Of a DNA stretch of 64,000 bases, positions 51,878 through 60,243 are shown one piece after another. The notes under the pieces are model-generated. The model was not told the DNA's origin and did not search any database. It was given only the letters and a program-made list of their open reading frames with translations. The stretch comes from UBA9659 sp965208605 (lineage in GTDB: Bacteria; Pseudomonadota; Gammaproteobacteria; Pseudomonadales; Azotimanducaceae): the NCBI GenBank assembly GCA_965208605.1, contig OZ242345.1, positions 2,666,001-2,730,000 on the forward strand, in the 5' to 3' direction. Within the stretch, counting starts at the first letter, position 1. The number at the start of each line of letters is the position of its first letter. Made by a program: the position numbers and the translations under genes.

Positions 51878-53479
51878 TTAAATCTGTTTCCGTTTGCTCG
51901 CACGAAAGTCAAACGCATTGCCGGTTTCAAGTATTTCGGCTGCAAGTGCACGGGATGTTGTCCTGCGAACTTTTTGGGTAGTTGTTGTCGGAATCTTGTC
52001 GACGAAAGCGATGTACCCAGGCGCTTTAAAGTATGCAAGCCTGTCAAGACAATATCGAAATATGGTGTCAGCAGTATGATGGTCTGATATGAAACCAGAT
52101 GACAATACGACCAAAGCGAACACTTCTTCGCCCCGGACATCATCGGGGACCGGCGCAACTGCAACAACATCAATCGCGGGATGTTTTTGCAACACAGATT
52201 CAACGCTAAAAATTCCGATGTTCTCTCCGCTTCGGCGCACGATGTTTTTCTTTCGATCGACAAAGAACAACGAACCATCGACGCCTTGTGTGACGATATC
52301 GCCTGTGTGCAACCAACCGTTACGCCAAACTTCCTCTGTAGCAACAGCATCTTTGTAGTAACCGGAGAAAAAGCCGCTAGCGGGATTCTGGCCTGGAGCA
52401 CGAACAAGAAGCTCACCGGGACTTTCTGACGTGAGCTCATTCCCATCTTCGTCAATGATCCGAAAATCAACGCCCGGTGCTGCCCGACCGATGCAGCGTG
52501 TACCCACATGGCGTGGTTCTGTAGTAACCATGATACACCCTCCCGCTCCGGTTTCTGTCATCGCCCAGCCTTCAACCAGCGGAAAACCGAAACGTGTTTC
52601 AAATTCCCGATGGTCATCTGGTTCAACGCCACCGCCATATCCAAATTTCACTTGACCGCGAAAATCTTCGTCAGGCCTATTTTGTAAGCTGAGCAATAAG
52701 GCGGGCATAACTCCCAAATAGTGAATTGCGGTAGCACGGGAATCCCGTACAGTTGACCACCATGTTGACGGATGAAAGCGATCTAACTGAATTAAGCAGC
52801 CACCCGTGGTCAGCATCGCCATGAACGAAAATGCGAGTGCATTTACATGAGATGTAGGTAGTGGGGTCAGCAATCGTTCGTGCCCGGGAGTGAGTTCCAG
52901 GAAGCCACCAATATCACGGTACCAAGTTCCAGCCAATATAAAGTAAGCATCAGATAGCAAGCATCCTTTTGGCGCACTTGTTGTACCTGACGTGTACACG
53001 ATGGCTGCCGCCGAAGTGGCATTTGGTGAGGCCAATAGTTTTGATGGTCGAAACGTATCGTAAGAGAACGTGGTGATCGGGACTGATAATGCGACAGCAT
53101 CTAGACTTTTCAGTAAACGATCTGTGTGCTGCGGCAGTGAAATAATCATCGCAACGTCACTGTGGGAGATCACGTGCGCGATTTCGCCGGGTGCAAGTTC
53201 CATGTTCAATGGTATGGCGCACGCATCAAGTCCATTGAGAGCAGCAAAAACCACGAAAAAATCAGCTCTGTTGTCTAGGGCCAACGCGATGTGGTGACCG
53301 GCAGACACCCCGGCGTCCTCTAGAATTTCTTTGACAACCTTTGCTCTCTCGTACGTATCTCGGTATGTCATGTCAATAGAGTCGGGTGCATAGTCTAGGC
53401 AAGCTTGTCTGGGTACGTGCAAAAAGGAATGATCAGGTAGGTTGTGTGATTGTTGCCGAAGGAGTTCGAAAATTTCCAT
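51878..53479 (-). CDS. AMP-forming acyl-CoA ligase (CaiC-like)
   Basis: A 533-aa ANL-superfamily ligase, which activates a carboxylic acid to its CoA ester through an acyl-adenylate. Motifs are the P-loop YTSGTTSAPKGCLLS near residue 150, GYGGGVEPDD, the core EGWAMTETGAGG, WLHTGDIV and RKKNIVRRSGENIG with the catalytic Lys near the end (TTTQKVRRT). The pattern is nearest crotonobetaine/carnitine-CoA ligase, but the substrate cannot be assigned. I start at the ATG at 53479 (MEIFELLRQQ); a GTG at 53542 would add 21 residues without conservation. It is single, running towards the glcF relic. Confidence 0.88.
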   Translation of the reverse strand: MEIFELLRQQSHNLPDHSFLHVPRQACLDYAPDSIDMTYRDTYERAKVVKEILEDAGVSAGHHIALALDNRADFFVVFAALNGLDACAIPLNMELAPGEIAHVISHSDVAMIISLPQHTDRLLKSLDAVALSVPITTFSYDTFRPSKLLASPNATSAAAIVYTSGTTSAPKGCLLSDAYFILAGTWYRDIGGFLELTPGHERLLTPLPTSHVNALAFSFMAMLTTGGCLIQLDRFHPSTWWSTVRDSRATAIHYLGVMPALLLSLQNRPDEDFRGQVKFGYGGGVEPDDHREFETRFGFPLVEGWAMTETGAGGCIMVTTEPRHVGTRCIGRAAPGVDFRIIDEDGNELTSESPGELLVRAPGQNPASGFFSGYYKDAVATEEVWRNGWLHTGDIVTQGVDGSLFFVDRKKNIVRRSGENIGIFSVESVLQKHPAIDVVAVAPVPDDVRGEEVFALVVLSSGFISDHHTADTIFRYCLDRLAYFKAPGYIAFVDKIPTTTTQKVRRTTSRALAAEILETGNAFDFRASKRKQI

Positions 53480-53658
53480 TTGTGTCAGCTTGCTGGGATT
53501 TGCGCATACTGTATCCAAAGCGAACGTGAATATATAGTCCACTCAGTCATTTATCGTCCGTAGAAAATGAGTGATTTCTAACTTGTCTGTCCATCAAACT
53601 CAATGCCCTGCACATCGCCATCCTAGGAGTGTGTGGAACACATGAATTGTGGATTGAG

Positions 53659-54030
53659 TTATTTGTCGCCGATAAGCATTTCGAAGTTCGAAACAAGAGT
53701 GGCGATTAAGAGAGAAGTGAGTGCCAGTAATATGTGTCCGTGAACGAACATCCAAATTGTAACTACAAAAACTGTTCCGGTCGCGATCATGGACAGCAAA
53801 TGTCGCTTAGTTATGAGGCTTTTCAATTTGTCAAAAATCCAATCTACTGTGTGCGGATCGCTTGATCGAGTTGACTCCGAAGGTTTTGGAAATCACAGGG
53901 GGCCAAACTTTGCAACGAAATTCACGTGAGACTCTAAAACCCACATGAGTAGGTAGTTTCCGGATGCTGCAATGGGCCCTGCCAATGAACTAGAAGCCCG
54001 GATCCAGCTGACTGCAATAATTCTGAGCAT
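53659..54030 (-). pseudogene. Relic of a small membrane protein, in-frame TGA
   Basis: An open frame of 123 codons interrupted once by TGA at 53893-53895. From the ATG at 54030 it reads MLRIIAVSWIRASSSLAGP and GNYLLMWVLESHVNFVAKF. After the stop it continues FPKPSE, then WIFDKLKSLITKRHLL and a membrane segment MIATGTVFVVTIWMFVHGHI followed by a second hydrophobic stretch to the stop at 53659. The TGA may derive from a Trp codon. I do not recognise the family. It sits in the 510-bp gap behind the symporter gene, which otherwise holds nothing I can identify. Confidence 0.45.
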
Positions 54031-54052
54031 GCAATCAAGGTATTGATCTCTT

Positions 54053-55507
54053 CTAAAGTCTAACGGCTTTCAGGACACGTTCTTCATCAGGTGTTGACGG
54101 ATGCCATCGGTTTCCTAACCACATCGCAATGCCGGATACGGTCAAACCTGCGAATAATTCACTGATAAAGAAGTGTGTGTTGAACTGATTGTTATAGATG
54201 AAGACAGCAATTGCGGACAACCCTCCTGTAAGCATTGATGCCAGTGCACCGGTTGCGCCGGACTTGGATGAGAAAAACCCAGCCAGCACTGGGACAAAAA
54301 AAACGGATGCTAAAAGTGATCCTGACAATACAACGAGCCAAAAAATGCCCAATGGTTGGGTATAAGCAATGGAGAACGTAATCGCGCCTACGACGAATAT
54401 CGCTACGCGCGCCGCAACAAGTGCCTGCTGTTCGCTCGCATCGGGTACTAACCATTTTTGATAGAGCTCTCGCGATATAGACTGTCCCGTTACAATTAAG
54501 ATGGTGGAGCAAGTAGACAATGCCGCTGCGGCGATTCCAGCAAGTGCGAATGCGCCAATCCATGGACCGAGTAGATCTCGCGCAAGAGCCATATAGGCGT
54601 ATCCATCGCTCGTGAGTTCCCCACTAACCGATTGTCCTAAAAGTCCGATCGGAACCGTTGATGCGTAGATGAGAATCCCTGCAGTCAAACACACAGGCAG
54701 TGCAATCAAAATACTACGTTCGTCTTTCGCCGTCAGAAATCGAGTGACGAGATGAGGTTGTACCGGAATCGAAAAAATCCACACAAATTGCCCGAGTACA
54801 ACGTACCAAGGCCAATCATCGGAAGTCCATTTGAATATAGCGTCAGTCTGCGAACTCAACTGTTCCCATCCCCTCGCTGCATCACCGGCGCCAAACTCAG
54901 TCATTGCTATCGGGACGGCCAGGAGCATTCCTAGCAACAGAACGAGAAACTGGAATCCATCCGTCCAGACCACACCCAGCATGCCACCGAGCATCGTATA
55001 TGCAATAATAACGAAGGTAATCGTTGCAAGCACCCAATGGTAAGGCATTTCAAAAATACCTCCCGCGATCGTTGCAATGCCAATGAATTGAGCTGCGAGC
55101 AAAGGGATATAAACCAACGGCAAAACTATCGTCGTGAGAAATCTTATCGTGTCACCACGACTATTGTATCTGGTCGCTAAAATGTCCGCGAAATCGAGAA
55201 TTTCGTAGTGGGATGCTAAACGTCGAACAAGCACCCCCACTACCGCAATACCGATAAAAAAGCCGATACTCGTTGTAAAGTATGCCGACCACATCGCATA
55301 GCCATGCTGCGCAGTCATGTTGGTAGCACCGAGAAACAATCCCGCACTGACATTGGAAGCAATAAAAGTGCCCGTCAAGAAAAACCATGGCATTCTGGCA
55401 CCGGCGACAAAAAAATCTGCTACGTTCTTAACCGATCGAGCTGCGAATGCAGCAATGAGAAAGCTGATGCTGAGAAACGCGACAAAGAGCATTCCCTCAA
55501 GGCTCAT
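54053..55507 (-). CDS. Sodium:solute symporter (SSS family)
   Basis: A 484-aa polytopic transporter with about 13 membrane helices. It begins in the first helix (LFVAFLSISFLIAAFAARS) and has the family phrases VADFFVAGARMPWFFLTGT, AMWSAYFTTSIGFF, ADILATRYNSRGDTIRFL, YTMLGGMLGVVWTDGFQF and GIAAAALSTCSTILIVTGQSI. SSS proteins import solutes (carboxylates, amino acids, sugars) with sodium. The pattern is close to acetate/pantothenate-type carriers. Its ATG overlaps by 4 bp the stop of a 52-aa membrane protein, a common partner arrangement in this family. Confidence 0.92.
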   Translation of the reverse strand: MSLEGMLFVAFLSISFLIAAFAARSVKNVADFFVAGARMPWFFLTGTFIASNVSAGLFLGATNMTAQHGYAMWSAYFTTSIGFFIGIAVVGVLVRRLASHYEILDFADILATRYNSRGDTIRFLTTIVLPLVYIPLLAAQFIGIATIAGGIFEMPYHWVLATITFVIIAYTMLGGMLGVVWTDGFQFLVLLLGMLLAVPIAMTEFGAGDAARGWEQLSSQTDAIFKWTSDDWPWYVVLGQFVWIFSIPVQPHLVTRFLTAKDERSILIALPVCLTAGILIYASTVPIGLLGQSVSGELTSDGYAYMALARDLLGPWIGAFALAGIAAAALSTCSTILIVTGQSISRELYQKWLVPDASEQQALVAARVAIFVVGAITFSIAYTQPLGIFWLVVLSGSLLASVFFVPVLAGFFSSKSGATGALASMLTGGLSAIAVFIYNNQFNTHFFISELFAGLTVSGIAMWLGNRWHPSTPDEERVLKAVRL

Positions 55508-55662
55508 TTACGCGTGTTCCTAGGTAAGCGTAGCCATGGCTTCTTCGCAATGAGCGTTCGCCATGAGACCCAAAACGAAAAAACAACAACGCCTATCCAA
55601 ATGGCTAACTGAATGCGAAGCACACCATCAACCTGATCCCATGGGAAGTACCACTCAAGCAT
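55504..55662 (-). CDS. Small membrane partner of the symporter (52 aa)
   Basis: The frame from the ATG at 55662 gives MLEWYFPWDQVDGVLRIQL, one membrane helix (AIWIGVVVFSFWVSW), and a basic tail ending PRNTRK. It ends at 55504 with ATGA overlap into the symporter gene. GGAGG is present upstream but 12 bp away. Short one- or two-helix proteins of this kind often precede SSS carriers and are thought to be accessory subunits. The overlap, direction and composition make it likely to be real. Confidence 0.7.
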   Translation of the reverse strand: MLEWYFPWDQVDGVLRIQLAIWIGVVVFSFWVSWRTLIAKKPWLRLPRNTRK

Positions 55663-56012
55663 TGAGGCGGTCAACCTCCATTGACATGATAGGTACTGTT
55701 AAATTGCAATGACCAAGCAGGAACGCCAGAAACGCTACAACTTTCGTCTTGCCTTCTAAAGGTTTTGTTTGGGTCATAGAAAAGAAGGTCCTAATCAAGT
55801 CCTGCGATTGTAAGGCTACCTTAAGAAATCAAAAACGGCAATTTTTTACCGGCGAACGTCACCAACCAACAATAGTTCCACTGTTTGTGAAGGTAACCAA
55901 ACCAATTGTGCTAAATATAGTTTAAGCATAAAATTATTGCAACGGGTTTATTTTGAACTTGAAAAGCAATGTTTTATAACGCATACAACGTTGTAGGTGG
56001 AGGATTACGCAA
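55663..56012. promoter_or_regulatory. Divergent gap with a 12-bp palindrome
   Basis: AT-rich region between the symporter unit (minus) and the thioesterase gene (plus). It contains TACAACGTTGTA (55984-55995), a perfect palindrome 17 bp before the thioesterase start, and a ribosome-binding site GGAGG right after it. No coding sequence is seen. Confidence 0.4.
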
Positions 56013-56474
56013 GTGCTTGTCTATTACCGCGAAGTTACAGTGGAATGGGGTGAATCTGATCCTTTTGGACTCGTGTATTTTCCCCGCATGTTGGCTTGGT
56101 TTAATGATGCGGAACACGAATTCTTTGCCCAAGCTGGCTACCCGGTTAAGTAAATGGTCGAAAACGACCGCACAGCGTTTGTCATGGGACGGATTAATTT
56201 CGACTTTGTGGGTCCAGCAGCTTACGGAGATAAAATCGTTACCCGCCGGGAGTTACTAGAAATCTCCAATTCCACCCTACTTTGGCAATGCACCGCCTCT
56301 CGGCGCGAAGACGACCGAACAGTTACTCATGGCACAGCAACCCGCGTATACGCAGAGATCCAACAAGACGGTTCACTCAAAGCTATCCGCATTACGGATC
56401 ACATTAGACGCTTGCTAGGTGCGACTGCATCCAGCGGTCCTGATAGTGGCAAAACCGATTCCACTAACACATAA
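56013..56474 (+). pseudogene. Hotdog-fold acyl-CoA thioesterase with an internal TAA
   Basis: Begins at a GTG with GGAGG upstream and reads VYYREVTVEWGESDPFGLVY, the active-site pattern of 4-hydroxybenzoyl-CoA thioesterase-type enzymes (Asp in ESDPFG). At codon 47 a TAA (56151) occurs right before an in-frame ATG (56154). The rest (FVMGRINFDFVGPAAYGDKI to LLGATASSG) is collinear with the family. Either a nonsense mutation killed it, or two chains are made by stop-restart (TAAATG). The first reading is simpler. Confidence 0.75.
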
Positions 56475-56494
56475 GGGGCTTGGACATGGCCGAC

Positions 56495-57168
56495 TCAATG
56501 ATTGAAAAGCTTCAGGCAACTGCGACCATGACCAACGGTGTTGCTGCCTGGGCTGAAACCCCATCCTCTAAATCTAAGACTACAAAGCAGCAGGGAATTG
56601 GGAGAGAAAACCGGTATTAACAATTTTTGACTGAGGCCAAACAAAATCCAAACTAGCGAAGCCATTGTCATGTATGCAATACCTTGAGCATACGGTGTTG
56701 TCTGGACAAGGATTTCAGTTGTTTCGTTACCAAAAAATAGTCCAAGTCCAGTGACAAAAACGATTGTTCCAGTCCATTGCAACTTCTTAAATGGCTCTCC
56801 CAAAATCAAAACGCTCGCCAAAAGTAACCCAATGGGTCCGAGTTGAATGATTATCTGGCTGGTCGCTACGGGTATATTTTGAAGTGCATTTAGAAAAACT
56901 ACCTGATTAACAAGTAATGCCGATATGGCCAGAGCTAGTAGAGTGCCGTGCTTTGAACCAATGCGAGGCAGGATGTTTTTTTCTGTCTGACATGGATGTA
57001 AAAAGGGATCATGACGATCGCGAAAGCGAAACGAAATAAATTGAGCGTATAGTGATCGATTGTGCCAAGCAGACCCTTGGAAACGACTGGTAACAATGCC
57101 CAAGAGGCGACCGCTACAAGGACCAACGACCCACCAAGTTTCGCATTGCGGGTAGTTGCGCGGCTCAT
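56495..57168 (-). pseudogene. EamA/DMT-type transporter, frameshifted
   Basis: The first frame from 57168 gives helix 1 and 2 (LVLVAVASWALLPVVSKGLL, YTLNLFRFAFAIVMIPFY). The frame changes near 56978 at a run of seven T (A on the coding strand). The second frame gives GTLLALAISALLVNQVVFL, ATSQIIIQLGPIGLLLAS, EPFKKLQWTGTIVFVTGLGL and the start of the second EamA repeat. It is then lost after IPVFSPNSLLLC, and four or so helices are absent. It resembles exporters of the drug/metabolite family and cannot be functional. Confidence 0.8.
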
Positions 57169-57472
57169 ACGTTAAGTAGCCTCAATTTGATGTGTTCTGT
57201 TTCATGCGGGTTCGCACATTTTGCTACTCAGCGGAGAGGTTTACGATGGATTGCCCGCTTTGCACCATCGTAAGATTCCCACGAATGGGTCTGGTCAGTT
57301 GTCGATGGCGCGGCCCTTACTACGATTGTTGGTGATGCAACACACTTTTCAATCAACATTAGATCTCACGTGAATTCCTGATTGTCAGATGCTCAGGAGT
57401 GTCGTGACCGATTGGGTCAAAACTCAAGCAGCGTTTCACGTCGATGTTTGTGGTTGGGCGAATCGAATTTTT

Positions 57473-57550
57473 TACTGGTCATACCAGTATTGACATGACC
57501 AATCAATGGCATAGACTGTACATTGGTTCGAATAGCGTATACAGTATATT
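57473..57550 (+). promoter_or_regulatory. Promoter with two GntR-type operators before the TonB receptor
   Basis: TACTGGTCATACCAGTA (57473-57489) has perfect 7-bp arms around CAT and fits TGGTNNNACCA. It abuts a consensus -35 box TTGACA (57490-57495), followed after 16 bp by TAGACT as a possible -10. A second site, CGTATACAGTATATT (57536-57550), with the palindrome TATACAGTATA, lies downstream and matches the site at 45740. Binding at the first would block RNA polymerase. The rest of the 57169-57670 gap is AT-rich with no gene. Confidence 0.55.
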
Positions 57551-57670
57551 GCATATTGTATGTTAGAAGAATCACAACTACGTTTGTAATTTTTGATTTA
57601 AAGAAAGCTAAGATTGATTGGATAGTCTTAATACAAAAAATAGGGGGCTAGAATGTATAAAGCACACCGG

Positions 57671-60101
57671 ATGAAATTGTCCACCTTCTCTATGGTTCAG
57701 TTGTCACTTGCAGTACTGGCGGGGGGGGGGAATTGGTCTTGAAGCCAGAGCGCAAGTAGCTGCCAATGAGGTTAAGGAAGCTGCCATCGAAGAAGTAGTG
57801 GTCACAGCCCGTAAGAAAGAGGAAAGCCTTCAGGACACTCCCATATCAATAGCGGCGTTCTCCTCAACCGATATTGAAGAACGTGGCATGGTCGACTTTT
57901 CAGATATAGGTGAGTTCACGCCGAATGTCACATTCGATTTTACCTCCGCAATCGCCGCGGGAAACTCGGCTGCAATCATAATGATTCGCGGTGTAGGGAC
58001 AAGCGATTGGGCTTTGCCAGTCGACCCGGGAGTCGGGCTGTACTTGGATGACGTGTACATCGCACGTACAGTGGGTCAAGTTATGGACACGGTCGACGTG
58101 GAGCGTATTGAAGTGTTACGCGGTCCTCAGGGTACTTTGTTCGGTCGAAATACTATTGGTGGCGCAATTTCCGTGGTGACTAAAAAGCCCAGCACAGACG
58201 AGTTGTTTGGCCGAGTTGAGGCGTCAGTCGGAGAGTACAATCGAAGGGATTTTAACGCCTATATTAACGTGCCCTTGAGCGAAACTTTTGCAGGTAGCCT
58301 GTCTGTATCAAGTAGAACTCGCGACGGTTACGTCAAGAATCGTTTTCCTGGCGCACCGGATTTGGGAGACAACGATGATCTTTCGGGGAGGATGGCGTTT
58401 CGTTGGGAACCGTCCGATAGAGTTACGATAAACATTTCAGGAGACTACTCAACAACTGACGAATCACCTGCTGCCAATGTTCTGATTGACGTGATAGAAG
58501 ATCCTGCAGACCCAAATAAAGGATTTACCCCCCTAAACAACATGCTTTCTGGGGATACGCAATGTACGGATTTAAACGATCCTGGAAGATTTAGCAATAC
58601 AGCGTGCTACAACAGACAATGGGTTCTAGGTCCATTCGAAACTAATAGTAGTCATAGAAGTTCAACGCCTGAGTTGCAAAACGAAGACCGTTTTGGTATT
58701 GCCGTTCGGCCCGCTTCTGAATTGGATGTTTGGGGGTTGTCAGGGACAATTGAATGGGACATTTCGGATACACTCACCTTTAAGTCCATTAGCGCACACA
58801 GACGCGTAGAGGATGGATTCTGGTCAAGGGATTCAGGCCATTCCGGAAACCAGAATCATGTTCTTGGCAGAACAACAAATCTGTACGAACAAAAACAGAC
58901 CACTCAAGAGTTTCAATTGTTGGGTGCCGCCTTTGAGGATAAGCTCTCCTACCTGGCTGGTCTCTATTACCTGGAAGAAGAAGGTGAGCATCTTGATGTA
59001 GTGGAGCTCCTACTTAACACTGTTTTCGATAGCGGCGGTACGATTGACAACACAAGTCAGGCGATATTCGCTCAAGGCACTTACGATTTTACGGACAAGT
59101 TCAGTGTAACTGTTGGTCTACGGTATACGGATGAAGAAAAGGAATTTGTTGCACAGTCAGTGGTCGGCCTAGACGAAGCGAACCCTGAACTTGGAGGCAA
59201 TGGATTGCTGACGGGTACTTCAGATTGTCTGGATAATCCAATTCCGCTCCCAGGCAATGGAGCCTGCGTGCTGCCTAATACACCCGCTCAGTCAGACACA
59301 TCAGAAACACAGCCTTATTTCAATTTTTCATATCGTTGGTCTGAAGATCTGATGACGTATGCATCGTATGCAGAAGGCTTTAAGGCCGGTGCCTTCACTC
59401 AGAGAGTGTTCCCACCTGCATTGGCAACACCAACCGCTGGTCCAGAATTTGTTGAGGTGTACGAATTGGGGTTTAAGTCGACCTGGTTTGATAATCGCAT
59501 GCGTCTAAACGGTGCAGTGTTTTTTAACGACTACACCGATCTACAAGTTAACGTCAACGCAGCGACCGGTACGACCGGTACGGACGGCGGCGTCGTGATC
59601 GGGACCGTCACGGACAATGCCGCAGCGGCAGAAATCAAAGGGCTCGAACTCGAAATGACATTCGTCCCAACACATGCTTGGCTAATCCAAGTAGGAATCG
59701 GTTATCTAGATGCAGAGTACGTCGACTTAGGCGCGAGCGTAGCAGGTTTGACACTTGATTCAGAACTAGTTAACGCACCAGAATGGAACGTGACCGTTGC
59801 AGGACAGTATGAATTTGGTCTTGGAGAACTCGGTAGTCTCACGACAAGGGTGGACTATTCGTATACGAGTGAAATTCACAACGATTCTCAGAACTTTGCA
59901 CAGTTGGTTCAATCTGGATATTCGCTGGTTAATGCTGGTGTTACTTGGCGGGACAATGATGACTTGTGGTCGGCCACATTGGGCGGACGAAATTTAGCAG
60001 ATAAGACTTACCTGGTGACTGGGTTCGGCGGCTCAGGCATCGTCGAAGGTGTCTACGGCTTGCCGCGAACTTGGTCCTTCTCAATACGTAGAAGTTTCTA
60101 G
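57671..60101 (+). pseudogene. TonB-dependent receptor, out of frame at a poly-G tract (phase-off)
   Basis: An outer membrane receptor of about 810 aa. The main frame contains a TonB box region IEEVVVTARKKEESLQDTP, the plug (VMDTVDVERIEVLRGPQGTL, GRNTIGGAISVVTKKP) and a barrel ending PRTWSFSIRRSF. The signal peptide MKLSTFSMVQLSLAVLAGGG starts at the ATG at 57671 in another frame. The two are joined by ten G (57721-57730); nine or twelve G would restore one frame through IGLEARAQVAANEV. As given, translation stops 23 codons in. The tract length suggests reversible switching. A 6-codon frame from ATG 57654, with a good GGGGG site, ends overlapping the ATG at 57671 and may control initiation. 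Confidence 0.82.
57721..57730 (+). repeat. Ten-G homopolymer in a signal-peptide region
   Basis: The longest mononucleotide run noted in the window. It lies at the end of the hydrophobic signal segment of the TonB receptor and sets its reading frame; 9 or 12 G give an open gene. Confidence 0.9.
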
Positions 60102-60243
60102 AAGAATTGTTGAGAAAGGGTCGTTCTGAAGGTTTGAACGTTCCTTGTATCTGTGGCTATAGAGTGGTTGGTGTATGGTAACCACTACCCCACTTTGTAC
60201 GCGGTAAAGGGGAGTAGAACTACCCTTGAAAGGGTATGGTGTT

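Noticed and set aside
49765..56153. Stop-codon reassignment explaining in-frame TAA and TGA codons
   Set aside because: The internal stops fall at positions with different expected residues, frameshifts and truncations occur beside them, and about 35 genes elsewhere end normally at TAA, TAG and TGA.
57708..57710. TTG at 57708 as the true start of the TonB receptor
   Set aside because: It has no ribosome-binding site and would give a protein without a signal peptide, whereas the ATG at 57671 gives a perfect signal peptide once the G tract is shifted.
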